From Comamonas koreensis (GTDB lineage: Bacteria; Pseudomonadota; Gammaproteobacteria; Burkholderiales; Burkholderiaceae_C): 64,000 nucleotides of DNA. Made by a program: the position numbers and the translations under genes. Shown here piece after piece: positions 34,259 through 43,811 of the stretch. Numbering within the stretch: position 1 is the first letter of the stretch; every line of letters starts with the position of its first letter. The notes below the pieces were generated by a model. The model saw only the letters and a list, made by a program, of their open reading frames with translations, was not told the DNA's origin and searched no databases. The stretch is from the NCBI RefSeq assembly GCF_021026195.1, contig NZ_JAJNCT010000021.1, positions 305,093-369,092 of the forward strand, in the 5' to 3' direction.

Positions 34259-35032
34259 TTAAGACGAGGGCTTGCCGCCTTGTTGCTGCTTGGCTTTGGC
34301 CAAAATGGCGGCCAGGATTGCCTTTTTGTCGGCAGCGGCGGGCGCTGCCAGGTTGGCCTTGCTGGCAGCGTTATTTTGCGCTGCCGCCGCACTGACGGCA
34401 GCCGCCTGCGCCGCTTGGGCGCTGAGCCCTGCAATGGCGGCGCGTGGCGTGCTGGTAGCGCCAGCCGCCGGGGCGGATGGCTGCGGGCGGTGGGTGCCGT
34501 CCAGGCGCTGCTGGTGCCTGTAGTAGCGCTGCCGGGCCTCGTCGGCCTGCGCCGGGCTCCAGGCAGCCCAGCCGGTGGCGTCACCGCTGGCATTGTCCAG
34601 CTCGATGCAATCGACCGGGCAGACCGGCAGGCAGAGCTCGCAGCCGGTGCAGGCCTCGGGGATCACGGTGTGCATGCGCTTGTTCGCGCCCAGGATGGCA
34701 TCGGTCGGGCAGGCCTTGATGCACAAGGTGCAGCCGATGCACCAGTTCTCATCGATCCTGGCGATGACGCGCACGGCTTCCAGCCCGTTGTCAGGGTTCA
34801 GCGGCAGCGCGGCCCGGCCGGTGATGGCGGCAAGCCGCGCCACGCCTTCCTGGCCGCCGGGCGGGCATTGGTTGATCGGCGCCTCGCCCTGGGCAATGGC
34901 CTGGGCATAGTGGTGGCAATCGGGGTAGCCGCAGCGCGTGCACTGGGTCTGCGGCAGGGCCGCATCAATGGCGCCAATGAAAACAGCCAGCGCAGAGGCT
35001 GGCTGGTGGCTGGTTTTGAGAAAGTCGGTCAC
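34259..35032 (-). CDS. RnfB/RsxB-like iron-sulfur electron transfer protein
   Basis: A 257-residue protein. An Fe-S domain with Cys at 31, 34, 39 and 56 (CTRCGYPDC...QCPPGG) is followed by a double [4Fe-4S] ferredoxin with Cys at 98, 101, 104, 108 and 128, 131, 134, 138. The tail is Ala/Pro-rich and ends in [17 protein letters not shown]. True RnfB starts with a membrane helix; that helix is missing here, so it should be soluble. GTG 35032 overlaps the phaZ TGA in GTGA, implying translational coupling. No other rnf/rsx genes are present, so it is an orphan ferredoxin-type carrier of unknown partner. Confidence 0.87.
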   Translation of the reverse strand: MTDFLKTSHQPASALAVFIGAIDAALPQTQCTRCGYPDCHHYAQAIAQGEAPINQCPPGGQEGVARLAAITGRAALPLNPDNGLEAVRVIARIDENWCIGCTLCIKACPTDAILGANKRMHTVIPEACTGCELCLPVCPVDCIELDNASGDATGWAAWSPAQADEARQRYYRHQQRLDGTHRPQPSAPAAGATSTPRAAIAGLSAQAAQAAAVSAAAAQNNAASKANLAAPAAADKKAILAAILAKAKQQQGGKPSS

Positions 35033-36357
35033 ACCGTGTGCAAGGTATTTTGCTTGGAAGTCGCTGATTTTACGTTGCCTGGGCGCTCCTCGACGCGGTT
35101 GTTGGCGAGGATGAAGTCCTTGAGCATGGGGTAGACCATGGTGCGCCAGCGCTTGCCGCTGAAGATGCCGTAGTGGCCTGCGCCCTTGACCTCGAAGTGA
35201 CGGGTGTCGACCGCCTTGAGGCCGGTGCACAGATCATGCGCCGCCTGGGTCTGGCCGGAGCCGGAGATGTCATCGAGCTCGCCTTCGACCGTCAGCAGCG
35301 CGCTGTGGCGGATGTCCTGCGGCTTGACCAGCTCCAGGTTGCCCTCGGGCGAACGCACCTCCCAGGTGCCCTTGACCAGCGCAAAGTCCTGGAACACGGT
35401 CTTGATGGTTTCCAGGTAGTAGGCCGCATCCATGTCGAGCACGGCGTTGTACTCGTCGTAGAACTTGCGGTGGTGCTCGGCGCTGTCTTCGTTGCCCTTG
35501 AGCAGGTCCTTGAAGTAGTCGTAGTGGCTCATCGCATGGCGGTCGGGGTTCATGCTGACAAAGCCCATGTGCTGCAGGAAGCCGGGGTAGACCAGGCGGC
35601 CGGCACCCGGGAAGTTGCCTGGCACCGGATGGATCACATTCGACTCGAACCACTGCAGGTCGTGCGTGGTGGCCAGGTTGTTCACCGTGGTGGGCGATTT
35701 GCGGGCATCGATGGGGCCGCCCATCATCGTCATCGACAGCGGTGTCTTCTCGCCACGGGTGGCCATCAGCGACACGGCAGCGAGCACCGGCACCGTGGGC
35801 TGGCAGACGCTCACCACATGGCAGTTGCCATAGATACCCTGGATGTGGCGGATGAACTCCTGCACATAGTTGACGTAGTCATCGAGGTGGAAGATGCCTT
35901 CGCTTTGCGGCACCAGGCGCGCATTGGTCCAGTCGGTGATGTAGACCTTGTGGTCGGCCAGCATGGTGCGCACGGTCTCGCGCAGCAAGGTGGCGTAATG
36001 GCCCGACAACGGTGCCACAACCAGTACCACGGGCTGCTGCTTCATCGCTGCCAGACTGGTCTGGTCATCGGAGAAACGCTTGAAACGGCGCAGCTCGCAA
36101 AAGGGCTTGGTCAGCTCGACGCGCTCATGGATCGCGATCTCATGGCCATTGGCCTCGACGGTGTTGATGCCGAAAGCGGGCTTCTCGTAGTCCTTGCCCA
36201 GACGGTAGAACAGGTCAAAGCCTGCAGAGGCGCGCTGGGCCGTGTTGGTCTGGCTGATCGGCCACAGCGGATTGCTCAGCATCTTCGATGTGGCGTGGGC
36301 GTATTCTGCAAAGGGCTCCATCAGGGCCCGCTGGGTTTCATACAGTTGGTACAGCAT
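35029..36357 (-). CDS. phaZ: Intracellular polyhydroxyalkanoate depolymerase
   Basis: A 442-residue PHB depolymerase that mobilises storage polyester granules. It resembles the Ralstonia PhaZ1 type: nucleophile Cys185 in [13 protein letters not shown] (a Cys replaces the usual Ser), the [13 protein letters not shown] segment, and the C-terminal Asp and His in [13 protein letters not shown] and [12 protein letters not shown]. No signal peptide is present, as expected for the intracellular form. Start at ATG 36357 with GGAG five bases upstream. Its stop overlaps the start of the RnfB-like gene. Confidence 0.94.
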   Translation of the reverse strand: MLYQLYETQRALMEPFAEYAHATSKMLSNPLWPISQTNTAQRASAGFDLFYRLGKDYEKPAFGINTVEANGHEIAIHERVELTKPFCELRRFKRFSDDQTSLAAMKQQPVVLVVAPLSGHYATLLRETVRTMLADHKVYITDWTNARLVPQSEGIFHLDDYVNYVQEFIRHIQGIYGNCHVVSVCQPTVPVLAAVSLMATRGEKTPLSMTMMGGPIDARKSPTTVNNLATTHDLQWFESNVIHPVPGNFPGAGRLVYPGFLQHMGFVSMNPDRHAMSHYDYFKDLLKGNEDSAEHHRKFYDEYNAVLDMDAAYYLETIKTVFQDFALVKGTWEVRSPEGNLELVKPQDIRHSALLTVEGELDDISGSGQTQAAHDLCTGLKAVDTRHFEVKGAGHYGIFSGKRWRTMVYPMLKDFILANNRVEERPGNVKSATSKQNTLHTV

Positions 36358-36373
36358 CAAAACTCCGTGAATG

Positions 36374-36384
36374 TTGCATCGCAA
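36374..36384. promoter_or_regulatory. Palindromic TTGC-N3-GCAA site upstream of phaZ
   Basis: TTGCATCGCAA lies 16 bases upstream of the phaZ start. Its TGC/GCA half-sites resemble the TGC-repeat operators of the PHB regulator PhaR. A TTGACA hexamer lies at 36400-36405 (minus strand), but its spacing to the TATATT at 36383-36388 is only 11 bases, so no normal promoter pair is seen. Regulatory role inferred. Confidence 0.3.
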
Positions 36385-36489
36385 TATAGCAGCAGCCTGT
36401 GTCAAAAAGCACGGTCGTGCATACTCGTAAACACGGGGAGGGGCCTGAAAACCGGGTTCTTCACCTTCGTCTGCGCTGTGCTAACCGCG

Positions 36490-36527
36490 CCTGCCAGCCG
36501 CATGGCCGCTGCAATGCGGCTGGCAGG
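36490..36527. repeat. 14-bp perfect inverted repeat between phaZ and the RelA-like gene
   Basis: CCTGCCAGCCGCAT (36490-36503) and ATGCGGCTGGCAGG (36514-36527) surround a 10-base loop, in a 286-base intergenic region. No T-run follows on either strand, so it is not a standard terminator. It may be a processing hairpin, an attenuator or a dispersed repeat. Confidence 0.6.
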
Positions 36528-36643
36528 CAGGTCTTGTTGACAAAGATTGACTTTAGCTAATGGCTGAGGGCCTTGCTAGAGTATTGTTCCGGCGTATGTG
36601 TAGGTCCCTGGCGCACGGCCTGAGGCGGCCGGCGCTGTGGCGC

Positions 36644-37714
36644 CTAATCTTCGCTGGTGCTGTTGGCCGGCTGCCGCTGCAGCCACTCCTCGAAGGCCTC
36701 GCGGGCGGAGTTGCGCAGCGTTTTGCGAAAGCGCTGCTTGTCTTCCAGATAGAGGCAGTGTCGCATCACCGTGAAGGGGTTGAAGCTGCTGGACGGGTAG
36801 CGGTGCTGGAAGTCTGCCTTGTAGTGGCGCACTGTGGTGACATGCTTTTGCACGACGGCAAATAGCCAACCCGCATGGCGCACGGCAAAGTCATGCAGCA
36901 GCTCGTCGAGGAAGAACTCCACCTTCTGCGGATCGAACTCATAGCCGGGAAAGTGCTTGTGGCCAAAGGCCACAAAGCTGAAGGCATCGAGCGGCTCGTT
37001 GTTGTCGCCCAGGCCGTCACCCAGCGCGCCATCGATCTCGTCTTCAGCGCGCGAAAGCGCCAGGGCCTGGCTGGTTTCATTGCGGATCTGCAGGAACTCG
37101 CGGTCCGCCAGTTCAAACAGCGCCGACAGGATGTTGATGCGGCGCTTGAGGTTGGTCGGAATCGACTTCTTGTACTTGATCTTGTGGTCCAGCTCGCTCC
37201 AGGAGTCCTGGATGATGGTGCGGATCTGTAGCTCGAAGGCCTGGTCGGCATAGGCCTGGTGTTCGGTCAGCTGCGCCTGCTGCTGGTTGAGGCGCAGGTC
37301 CATGTGGATGCCCTTGTAGCCGAACTCCGATTCCGAGTCTTCCATTGGCGAGGTCTTGTCGGTGATCTCGATCACATCAAAGTACTCGCGCACCCGGGAC
37401 ATGATCGCCGGTGGCTCGTCCTCATAAAGGCAGACCACGCGCACGCCGATCAGGTCGGTGATGTAGTCCTGGATGGCATAGTCTTCGGACTGGTCTTCGA
37501 CAAAGTTGCGGTACTTGCGCTTGAACTTGCGCACGCATTCGTCGGCGGTCTTCACGCGGCACTCGAACTTGGCGATGTTGACGCCTTCGAGGTTGCTCAA
37601 AATGGCGTGGATCAGAGCGTTGAACGAAGCCGCCGCTGCCTTGAGGGTAGGCAGCTGGGCGGCGTAGAAATCCAGGAACTCCTGTTTGCGGGATTCAAAA
37701 TCGCGAGAGAGCAT
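36644..37714 (-). CDS. RelA/SpoT-domain alarmone synthetase-like protein
   Basis: A 356-residue protein with one RelA/SpoT synthetase domain (about 40-185) and no HD hydrolase, TGS or ACT domain. Motifs: RVKTADECVRKFKRK, the acidic DLIGVRVVCLYEDE, SEFGYKGIHMDLRL (the nucleotide-binding YKGIH) and FELQIRTIIQDSWSELDHK. These indicate a small alarmone synthetase making (p)ppGpp. The C-terminal half (190-356) is unusual: helical, Phe-rich, with KHFPGYEFDPQKVEFFLDEL. Start chosen at ATG 37714 (MLSRDFES). It is next to an AI-2E family permease gene. Confidence 0.82.
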   Translation of the reverse strand: MLSRDFESRKQEFLDFYAAQLPTLKAAAASFNALIHAILSNLEGVNIAKFECRVKTADECVRKFKRKYRNFVEDQSEDYAIQDYITDLIGVRVVCLYEDEPPAIMSRVREYFDVIEITDKTSPMEDSESEFGYKGIHMDLRLNQQQAQLTEHQAYADQAFELQIRTIIQDSWSELDHKIKYKKSIPTNLKRRINILSALFELADREFLQIRNETSQALALSRAEDEIDGALGDGLGDNNEPLDAFSFVAFGHKHFPGYEFDPQKVEFFLDELLHDFAVRHAGWLFAVVQKHVTTVRHYKADFQHRYPSSSFNPFTVMRHCLYLEDKQRFRKTLRNSAREAFEEWLQRQPANSTSED

Positions 37715-37766
37715 GGGGAAGGGCAGCCAAGAAGGGCGGGCGCTGTGTACCCGCCAAAAGAAGAGA

Positions 37767-38861
37767 TTATTTGCCGCTATTGTCCACCTCGGCGGTGTCA
37801 CTGATGTGGGCCTGGGGCGCAAAAAGATCCCAGACCGCGATGAACAGTGCCGCAATCAGCGGACCGATGACAAAGCCGGTGAGGCCGAACAGCGACAGAC
37901 CGCCCAAGGTGGAAATCAGGATCAGGTAGTCGGGCATCTTCGTGTCCTTGCCTACCAGCAGAGGGCGCAGCACGTTATCGACCATCCCCATGATGCCTGC
38001 GCCGTAGGCGGTCAGAATCAGGCCCTCGGTCATGGAGCCGGTGGCAATGTAATAAATAGCAACCGGAGCCCAGACGATGGCCGCGCCCACTGCGGGCAGC
38101 AGCGACAAGAAGGCCATCACCACACCCCACAGCAGCGATGCTTCGATGCCCAGAATCCAGAAGATGATGCCCCCCAGCGCACCTTGGGTGGCGGCCACGG
38201 CCAGATTGCCTTTGACGGTGGCGCGCACCACGGTGATGAACTTGGCGCCCAGCTTTTTCTTGTGGGCATCGTCGAGCGGCGTGGCGGCCAGGATCTTGCG
38301 GATCAATGTCTTGCCATCGCGCAGGAAGAAGAACAGCAGGTAGAGCATGATGCAGAAGCTCACCAGAAAGCCCATGGTGTTCTGGCCAATGGCCAGCACC
38401 TTGGTCGCCACATACTGGCTCGCCTGCACGGAGATGCCGGAGATCTTCTCCTGAATCACCTTGGGGTCATTCAGGTTGAAGCGGGTGAGCAGGTCCAGCA
38501 CCCACTGGGGCATCGCGTTGTAGATCTGCTGGAAGTACTGGCCGAAATTCATCTCGCCCGAGTGCACGCTCTCATAGATGGTGGCCGCTTCCTTGGCCAG
38601 CGAGATGCTCAGCAGAATCAGCGGCAGGATCACCAGCACCAGGCAGAGCGTCAGGGTAATCAGGGCCGCGATAGTCGGGTATTTCGGGAGGCGGACCAGT
38701 ATTTTTTTGTGTAGAGGCGTAAACACAACAGCGAAGATCACCGCCCAGAAAACGGCGCCCTGAAAGGGGAAAAGCACGGCAAAAAAGGCAATGCTGACGC
38801 CTATTAGCAGCAAGATGAATGCTTTGTCGTGAAGAGAGTGGTTGTTGAACATCGAGCGCAT
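37767..38861 (-). CDS. AI-2E transporter family permease
   Basis: A 364-residue inner-membrane protein of the AI-2E transporter (PF01594) family with about eight helices. Family marks include FPFQGAVFWAVIFAVVFTPL near the start, the long loop with periodic hydrophobic helices and SLLPAVGAAIVWAPVAIYY. Members have been linked to AI-2 or quorum-signal export or to small-ion transport; the substrate here is unknown. Start ATG 38861 (MRSMFNN) or 38852; no clear ribosome binding site supports either. The next gene on this strand, 52 bases on, is the RelA-like synthetase. Confidence 0.85.
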   Translation of the reverse strand: MRSMFNNHSLHDKAFILLLIGVSIAFFAVLFPFQGAVFWAVIFAVVFTPLHKKILVRLPKYPTIAALITLTLCLVLVILPLILLSISLAKEAATIYESVHSGEMNFGQYFQQIYNAMPQWVLDLLTRFNLNDPKVIQEKISGISVQASQYVATKVLAIGQNTMGFLVSFCIMLYLLFFFLRDGKTLIRKILAATPLDDAHKKKLGAKFITVVRATVKGNLAVAATQGALGGIIFWILGIEASLLWGVVMAFLSLLPAVGAAIVWAPVAIYYIATGSMTEGLILTAYGAGIMGMVDNVLRPLLVGKDTKMPDYLILISTLGGLSLFGLTGFVIGPLIAALFIAVWDLFAPQAHISDTAEVDNSGK

Positions 38862-39099
38862 CGGTGTGAAGGGATAGCGCAAATGTATCTGGTTCCTGCA
38901 TAAGCCCACGCTATTTCGGATGTGTAGGCGCAGCCCCAAGGCCATCGAAGGACAAGCCCAGACGGAAGTGGCACAATACCGGTTGATCGGCCCTTCCCAG
39001 CCACAGTCGCATCCGCCAATCGGTTCAGCCGTGTCGCGGAAGGTTGTTTATATGCACCAGCTAATGCTTTCCAGAGGAAAGCGGAGGTCAGCGGAGAAA

Positions 39100-41979
39100 A
39101 TGAGCGATACAAACTCTGTGTATCAAGCCTACCAAGGCAACACCTATCTTTTCGGCGGCAATGCGCCCTATGTCGAAGAGATGTATGAGAACTATCTGGC
39201 CAACCCAGGCAGCGTACCAGACACCTGGCGCGCTTACTTTGATGCACTGCAAAACGTCCCCGCATTGGACGGCAGCAACGCCAAGGACGTCCCTCATCTT
39301 CCCGTAGTCAATGCCTTCGCCGAGCGCGCCAAGCAGGGCGTGACCAAGGTGGTGGTTGCTTCCGGTGCTGATTCGGAACTGGGCCGCAAGCGCACGGCAG
39401 TGCAGCAGCTGATCGCTGCGTACCGCAACGTAGGCGCACGCTGGGCCGATCTGGATCCCTTGAAGCGCCAAGAACGCCCCGAAATTCCTGAGCTCGATCC
39501 GGCCTTCTACGGCTTCACCGACGCTGACCAGGAAACCGTGTTCAACATCAGCAACACGTTCTTCGGCAAGGAATCGATGACCCTGCGCGAGCTGCTCAAT
39601 GCACTGCGCGAAACCTATTGCGGCACGCTGGGCGCGGAGTACATGTACACCGCCGAGCAGAACCAGAAGCGCTGGTGGCAGCAAAAGCTCGAAACCATTC
39701 GCAGCAAGCCCGCCTTCAACGCTGACCAGAAAAAGCGCATTCTCGACCGCCTGACCGCAGCCGAAGGCCTGGAGCGTTTCCTGCACACCAAGTATGTGGG
39801 TCAAAAGCGCTTCTCGCTCGAAGGCGGCGAATCCTTCATCGTTGCAATGGACCAGCTGATCAATGCTGCTGGCCAGACAGGCGTGCAGGAAATCGTCATC
39901 GGCATGGCCCACCGTGGCCGTCTGAACGTGCTGGTCAACACCCTGGGCAAAATGCCCAAGGACCTGTTTGCCGAGTTCGACCACACCGCTCCTGAAGAGC
40001 TGACCGCCGGTGACGTGAAGTACCACCAGGGCTTCAGCTCCGATGTGTCGACCGTGGGCGGTCCTGTGCATCTGTCGCTGGCCTTCAACCCCTCGCACCT
40101 GGAAATCGTCAACCCCGTGGTCGAAGGCTCGGTGCGCTCGCGCATGGACCGCCGCAATGACCCCGAAGGCAAGCAAGTGCTGCCCGTGCTGGTGCACGGT
40201 GACGCGGCCTTTGCCGGCCAGGGTGTCAACCAGGAAACGCTGGCGCTGTCCGAAACCCGTGGCTACACCACGGGCGGCACGGTGCACATCATCATCAACA
40301 ACCAGATTGGTTTCACGACCTCCGATCCTCGCGATCTGCGCTCGACCACCTATTGCACGGACATCGTCAAGATGATCGACTCGCCCGTGCTGCACGTGAA
40401 CGGCGATGATCCGGAAGCGGTGGCCCTGGCCATGCAGATGGCTTTGGACTTCCGCATGGAATTCTCCAAGGACGTCGTGGTCGACATCATCTGCTACCGC
40501 AAGCTCGGTCACAACGAGCAGGACACCCCTGCGCTGACCCAGCCGCTGATGTACAAGAAGATTGCCCAGCACCCCGGCACGCGCAAGCTGTACGCCGACA
40601 AGCTGGCCACGCAAGGCCTGGGCGAGACCCTGGGCGACGAGATGGTCAAGGCCTACCGCGCCGCCATGGACGCGGGCAAGCACACGGTGGATCCGGTGCT
40701 GACCAACTTCAAGAGCCAGTACGCAGTGGACTGGAGCCCCTTCCTCAAGCAGAAGTGGACCGACAGTGCCGACACCGCCATTCCTGTGGCCGAGTGGAAG
40801 CGTCTGGCCGAGCGCGTCACGACCCTGCCTGACTCGGTGAACCCGCACCAGCTGGTCAAGAAGGTGTACGACGACCGTGCAGCCATGGGCCGTGGTGACA
40901 TCAACGTGGACTGGGGCATGGGTGAAACCATGGCTTACGCCTCGCTGGTGGCATCGGGCTACCCCATCCGCCTGTCGGGTGAAGACAGCGGCCGCGGCAC
41001 CTTTACCCACCGCCACTCGGTCGTGCACGACCAAAAGCGTGAAAAGTGGGACGAAGGCACCTACATCCCACTGCAGAACGTGGCCGACAACCAGGCTCCG
41101 TTCACCGTGATCGACTCCATCCTGTCGGAAGAGGCAGTGCTGGGCTTCGAATACGGCTACGCGTCCAACGACCCCAACACCTTGGTGATCTGGGAAGCGC
41201 AGTTCGGCGACTTCGCCAACGGCGCGCAAGTGGTGATCGACCAGTTCATCGCCTCCGGCGAAGTCAAGTGGGGCCGTATCAACGGTCTGACTCTGATGCT
41301 GCCTCACGGCTACGAAGGCCAGGGCCCTGAGCACAGCTCGGCGCGCCTGGAGCGTTTCATGCAGCTGTCGGCTGACCAGAACATGCAAGTGACCCAGCCG
41401 ACCACGGCTGCGCAGATCTTCCATTTGCTGCGCCGCCAAATGGTGCGTCCGCTGCGCAAGCCGCTGATCATCATGACGCCCAAGTCGCTGCTGCGTAACA
41501 AGGATGCGACCTCGCCTGTGTCGGAATTCACCTCCGGTGGCTTCCAGACCGTGATCGGTGAGCGCGATGAGGCCATCGTCGCCAATGCCGCCAAGGTCAA
41601 GCGCGTGATCGCCTGCTCGGGCAAGGTCTACTACGACCTGGTCAAGAAGCGTACCGAAGAAGGCAGCAACGATGTGGCCATCATCCGCGTCGAGCAGCTC
41701 TATCCGTTCCCGCACAAGGCCTTTGCCGCTGAACTGAAGAAGTACAGCGCCGCCAAGGAAGTGGTGTGGTGCCAGGACGAGCCGCAAAACCAGGGTGCAT
41801 GGTTCTTCGTGCAGCACTACATCCACGAGAACATGCTCGACGGCCAAAAGCTGGGCTACTCCGGCCGCGCCGCTTCGGCATCGCCTGCAGTGGGCTATTC
41901 GCACCTGCACCAGGAGCAGCAAAAGGCGCTGGTCGAAGGCGCATTCGGCAAGCTCAAGGGCTTTGTGCTGACCAAGTAA
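39100..41979 (+). CDS. sucA: 2-oxoglutarate dehydrogenase E1 component
   Basis: A 959-residue thiamine-pyrophosphate E1 enzyme of the TCA cycle. It starts at ATG 39100 (MSDTNSVYQAY) after GGAG; the frame stays open upstream to 38920, but those residues are not family-like. Characteristic features are the N-terminal QGNTYLFGGNAPYVEEMYENY helix, the TPP-associated IGMAHRGRLNVLVNTLGK, and the LVHGDAAFAGQG loop. The reaction yields succinyl-dihydrolipoamide with SucB. First gene of sucA-sucB-lipoprotein-lpdA. Confidence 0.97.
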   Translation: MSDTNSVYQAYQGNTYLFGGNAPYVEEMYENYLANPGSVPDTWRAYFDALQNVPALDGSNAKDVPHLPVVNAFAERAKQGVTKVVVASGADSELGRKRTAVQQLIAAYRNVGARWADLDPLKRQERPEIPELDPAFYGFTDADQETVFNISNTFFGKESMTLRELLNALRETYCGTLGAEYMYTAEQNQKRWWQQKLETIRSKPAFNADQKKRILDRLTAAEGLERFLHTKYVGQKRFSLEGGESFIVAMDQLINAAGQTGVQEIVIGMAHRGRLNVLVNTLGKMPKDLFAEFDHTAPEELTAGDVKYHQGFSSDVSTVGGPVHLSLAFNPSHLEIVNPVVEGSVRSRMDRRNDPEGKQVLPVLVHGDAAFAGQGVNQETLALSETRGYTTGGTVHIIINNQIGFTTSDPRDLRSTTYCTDIVKMIDSPVLHVNGDDPEAVALAMQMALDFRMEFSKDVVVDIICYRKLGHNEQDTPALTQPLMYKKIAQHPGTRKLYADKLATQGLGETLGDEMVKAYRAAMDAGKHTVDPVLTNFKSQYAVDWSPFLKQKWTDSADTAIPVAEWKRLAERVTTLPDSVNPHQLVKKVYDDRAAMGRGDINVDWGMGETMAYASLVASGYPIRLSGEDSGRGTFTHRHSVVHDQKREKWDEGTYIPLQNVADNQAPFTVIDSILSEEAVLGFEYGYASNDPNTLVIWEAQFGDFANGAQVVIDQFIASGEVKWGRINGLTLMLPHGYEGQGPEHSSARLERFMQLSADQNMQVTQPTTAAQIFHLLRRQMVRPLRKPLIIMTPKSLLRNKDATSPVSEFTSGGFQTVIGERDEAIVANAAKVKRVIACSGKVYYDLVKKRTEEGSNDVAIIRVEQLYPFPHKAFAAELKKYSAAKEVVWCQDEPQNQGAWFFVQHYIHENMLDGQKLGYSGRAASASPAVGYSHLHQEQQKALVEGAFGKLKGFVLTK

Positions 41980-42018
41980 GCACGACCTCAGCATTTAACG
42001 AATACAGAAAGAATTGTT

Positions 42019-43281
42019 ATGGCAATCGTAGAAGTCAAAGTCCCCCAGCTGTCCGAGTCGGTCGCTGAAGCCACCATGCTCACCTGGAAGAAGAAGGCCG
42101 GTGAAGCTGTTGCTGTCGACGAAATCCTGATCGAGATCGAAACCGACAAGGTCGTGCTTGAAGTGCCAGCTCCCGCCGCTGGCGTGCTGACCGAGATCGT
42201 GCAAGGCGACGGCGCTACCGTCATCGCTGACCAGCTGATCGCCAAGATCGATACCGAAGCCGTGGCCGGCGCCGCTGCAGCACCTGCTGCCGCAGCACCT
42301 GCGCCCGCTGCCGCCGCTCCAGCCACTGCTGCTGCGCCTGCAGCTGCCGGTGGCAACAAGGGCGACGTCGCCATGCCTGCCGCTGCCAAGCTGCTGGCGG
42401 ACAACAACCTGTCGGTCGGCGCTGTCGCCGGCTCCGGCAAGGATGGCCGCGTCACCAAGGGTGATGTGCTGGCTGCCGTGGCCGGTGGCGTCAAGTCCAC
42501 TGCTGCCGTGATCCCCACCGGTGCACCGACCAAGTCGCTGCCCCAGGTGGCATCGCCCGCCGCTGCCCAGGACCTGGGCGAGCGTCCAGAGCAGCGCGTG
42601 CCTATGAGCCGTCTGCGTGCCCGTATCGCCGAGCGTCTGCTGCAATCGCAGTCGACCAACGCGATCCTGACCACGTTCAACGAAGTGAACATGGCACCGG
42701 TGATGGCGCTGCGCAAGAAGTTCCAGGACGACTTCACCAAGGAACACGGCGTGAAGCTGGGCTTCATGTCCTTCTTCGTGAAGGCCGCAGTGCACGCACT
42801 GAAGAAGTACCCTGTGCTGAACGCCTCGGTCGATGGCACCGACATCATCTACCACGGTTACTTCGACATCGGTATCGCCGTGGGCTCGCCACGCGGTCTG
42901 GTGGTGCCCATCCTGCGCAATGCAGACCAGATGAGCTTCGCCGACATCGAAAAGAAGATCGCCGAATTCGGCAAGAAGGCTGCTGACGGCAAGCTGGGCA
43001 TCGAAGACATGACCGGCGGCACGTTCTCCATCTCCAACGGTGGCACCTTCGGCTCGATGATGTCCACCCCCATCATCAACCCGCCCCAATCGGCCATCCT
43101 GGGCGTGCACGCGACCAAGGACCGCGCTGTGGTCGAAAACGGCCAGGTGGTGGTGCGTCCGATGAACTACTTCGCGATGTCCTACGACCACCGCATCATC
43201 GACGGCCGCGAAGCCGTGCTGGGCCTGGTGGCGATGAAGGATGCGCTGGAAGATCCATCGCGTCTGCTGTTCGACCTGTAA
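42019..43281 (+). CDS. sucB: Dihydrolipoyllysine-residue succinyltransferase (E2)
   Basis: A 420-residue E2 core of 2-oxoglutarate dehydrogenase. The lipoyl domain carries its lysine in [11 protein letters not shown], followed by an Ala/Pro hinge, a peripheral-subunit-binding domain ([20 protein letters not shown]) and the catalytic acyltransferase domain with [13 protein letters not shown] (His and Asp of the active site). It starts 39 bases after sucA. Confidence 0.97.
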   Translation: MAIVEVKVPQLSESVAEATMLTWKKKAGEAVAVDEILIEIETDKVVLEVPAPAAGVLTEIVQGDGATVIADQLIAKIDTEAVAGAAAAPAAAAPAPAAAAPATAAAPAAAGGNKGDVAMPAAAKLLADNNLSVGAVAGSGKDGRVTKGDVLAAVAGGVKSTAAVIPTGAPTKSLPQVASPAAAQDLGERPEQRVPMSRLRARIAERLLQSQSTNAILTTFNEVNMAPVMALRKKFQDDFTKEHGVKLGFMSFFVKAAVHALKKYPVLNASVDGTDIIYHGYFDIGIAVGSPRGLVVPILRNADQMSFADIEKKIAEFGKKAADGKLGIEDMTGGTFSISNGGTFGSMMSTPIINPPQSAILGVHATKDRAVVENGQVVVRPMNYFAMSYDHRIIDGREAVLGLVAMKDALEDPSRLLFDL

Positions 43282-43299
43282 TTGGGTCGCCGGGCAGTG

Positions 43300-43809
43300 A
43301 TGCGACGTGTTCTGGTGGCTGCAGCGTCCGCACTCGTGCTGGGCGCCTGCGGCACCTTGCCCCGTCCTGCTGTGCAGGATGTGGCCACGCAAAGCTGGAG
43401 CGGTGACTACCGCTTCCAGTGGGCAGCAGGCACACAGGCCGCGCGCCGTGGTGTGCCCGCTCCCGCACAGGTTCGCATCCGCCCGATCACATCCGCCAAG
43501 GAGGTGCCCGGCGCGAAGGCGGACGGAAATGGCCCGCAATGGGCCATTTCGTTTGTCGGTGAGCCGGGAGCGCCGCTGCCGCTCATCCCTTTCAAGGCCA
43601 GAGGCTATGAAGAGATGGGCTGGGCCGCGATGCGCGCTGGCGGCAAGATTGCGTGTCTGGAGTCCGGCTCCTTCATGTTCGTCTGCCGCACCCATCCCGG
43701 AACCACCTTGACGTTCGGTCGTCAAAACGACGAACAACTGACTACCAAGACGGGCCTCTTCGGTGTGGCATTGCACCAGGGCAGTTTTGAACTAACACCA
43801 TTGGATTAA
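43300..43809 (+). CDS. Lipoprotein of unknown function inside the sucAB-lpdA operon
   Basis: A 169-residue lipoprotein between sucB and lpdA. From ATG 43300 the signal ends in the lipobox LGAC (Cys17). The mature part has no recognised domain; it contains VRIRPITSAKEVPGAK and a late Cys pair (IACLESG, FVCRTHP). It starts 18 bases after sucB and ends two bases before lpdA, so it is embedded in the operon. TTG 43282 could be an alternative start but precedes the natural signal peptide. Its role with a cytoplasmic complex is puzzling; it may only share the promoter. Confidence 0.8.
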   Translation: MRRVLVAAASALVLGACGTLPRPAVQDVATQSWSGDYRFQWAAGTQAARRGVPAPAQVRIRPITSAKEVPGAKADGNGPQWAISFVGEPGAPLPLIPFKARGYEEMGWAAMRAGGKIACLESGSFMFVCRTHPGTTLTFGRQNDEQLTTKTGLFGVALHQGSFELTPLD

Positions 43810-43811
43810 TC

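Noticed and set aside
36374..36405. A sigma-70 promoter TTGACA...TATATT for phaZ
   Set aside because: Both hexamers are present, but only 11 bases apart instead of about 17, so they cannot form one promoter.
39088..41994. A 968-codon open frame antisense to sucA
   Set aside because: High-GC coding DNA leaves the opposite frame open. The sense frame is an unmistakable sucA; the antisense protein is His/Arg/Leu-rich with no domain.
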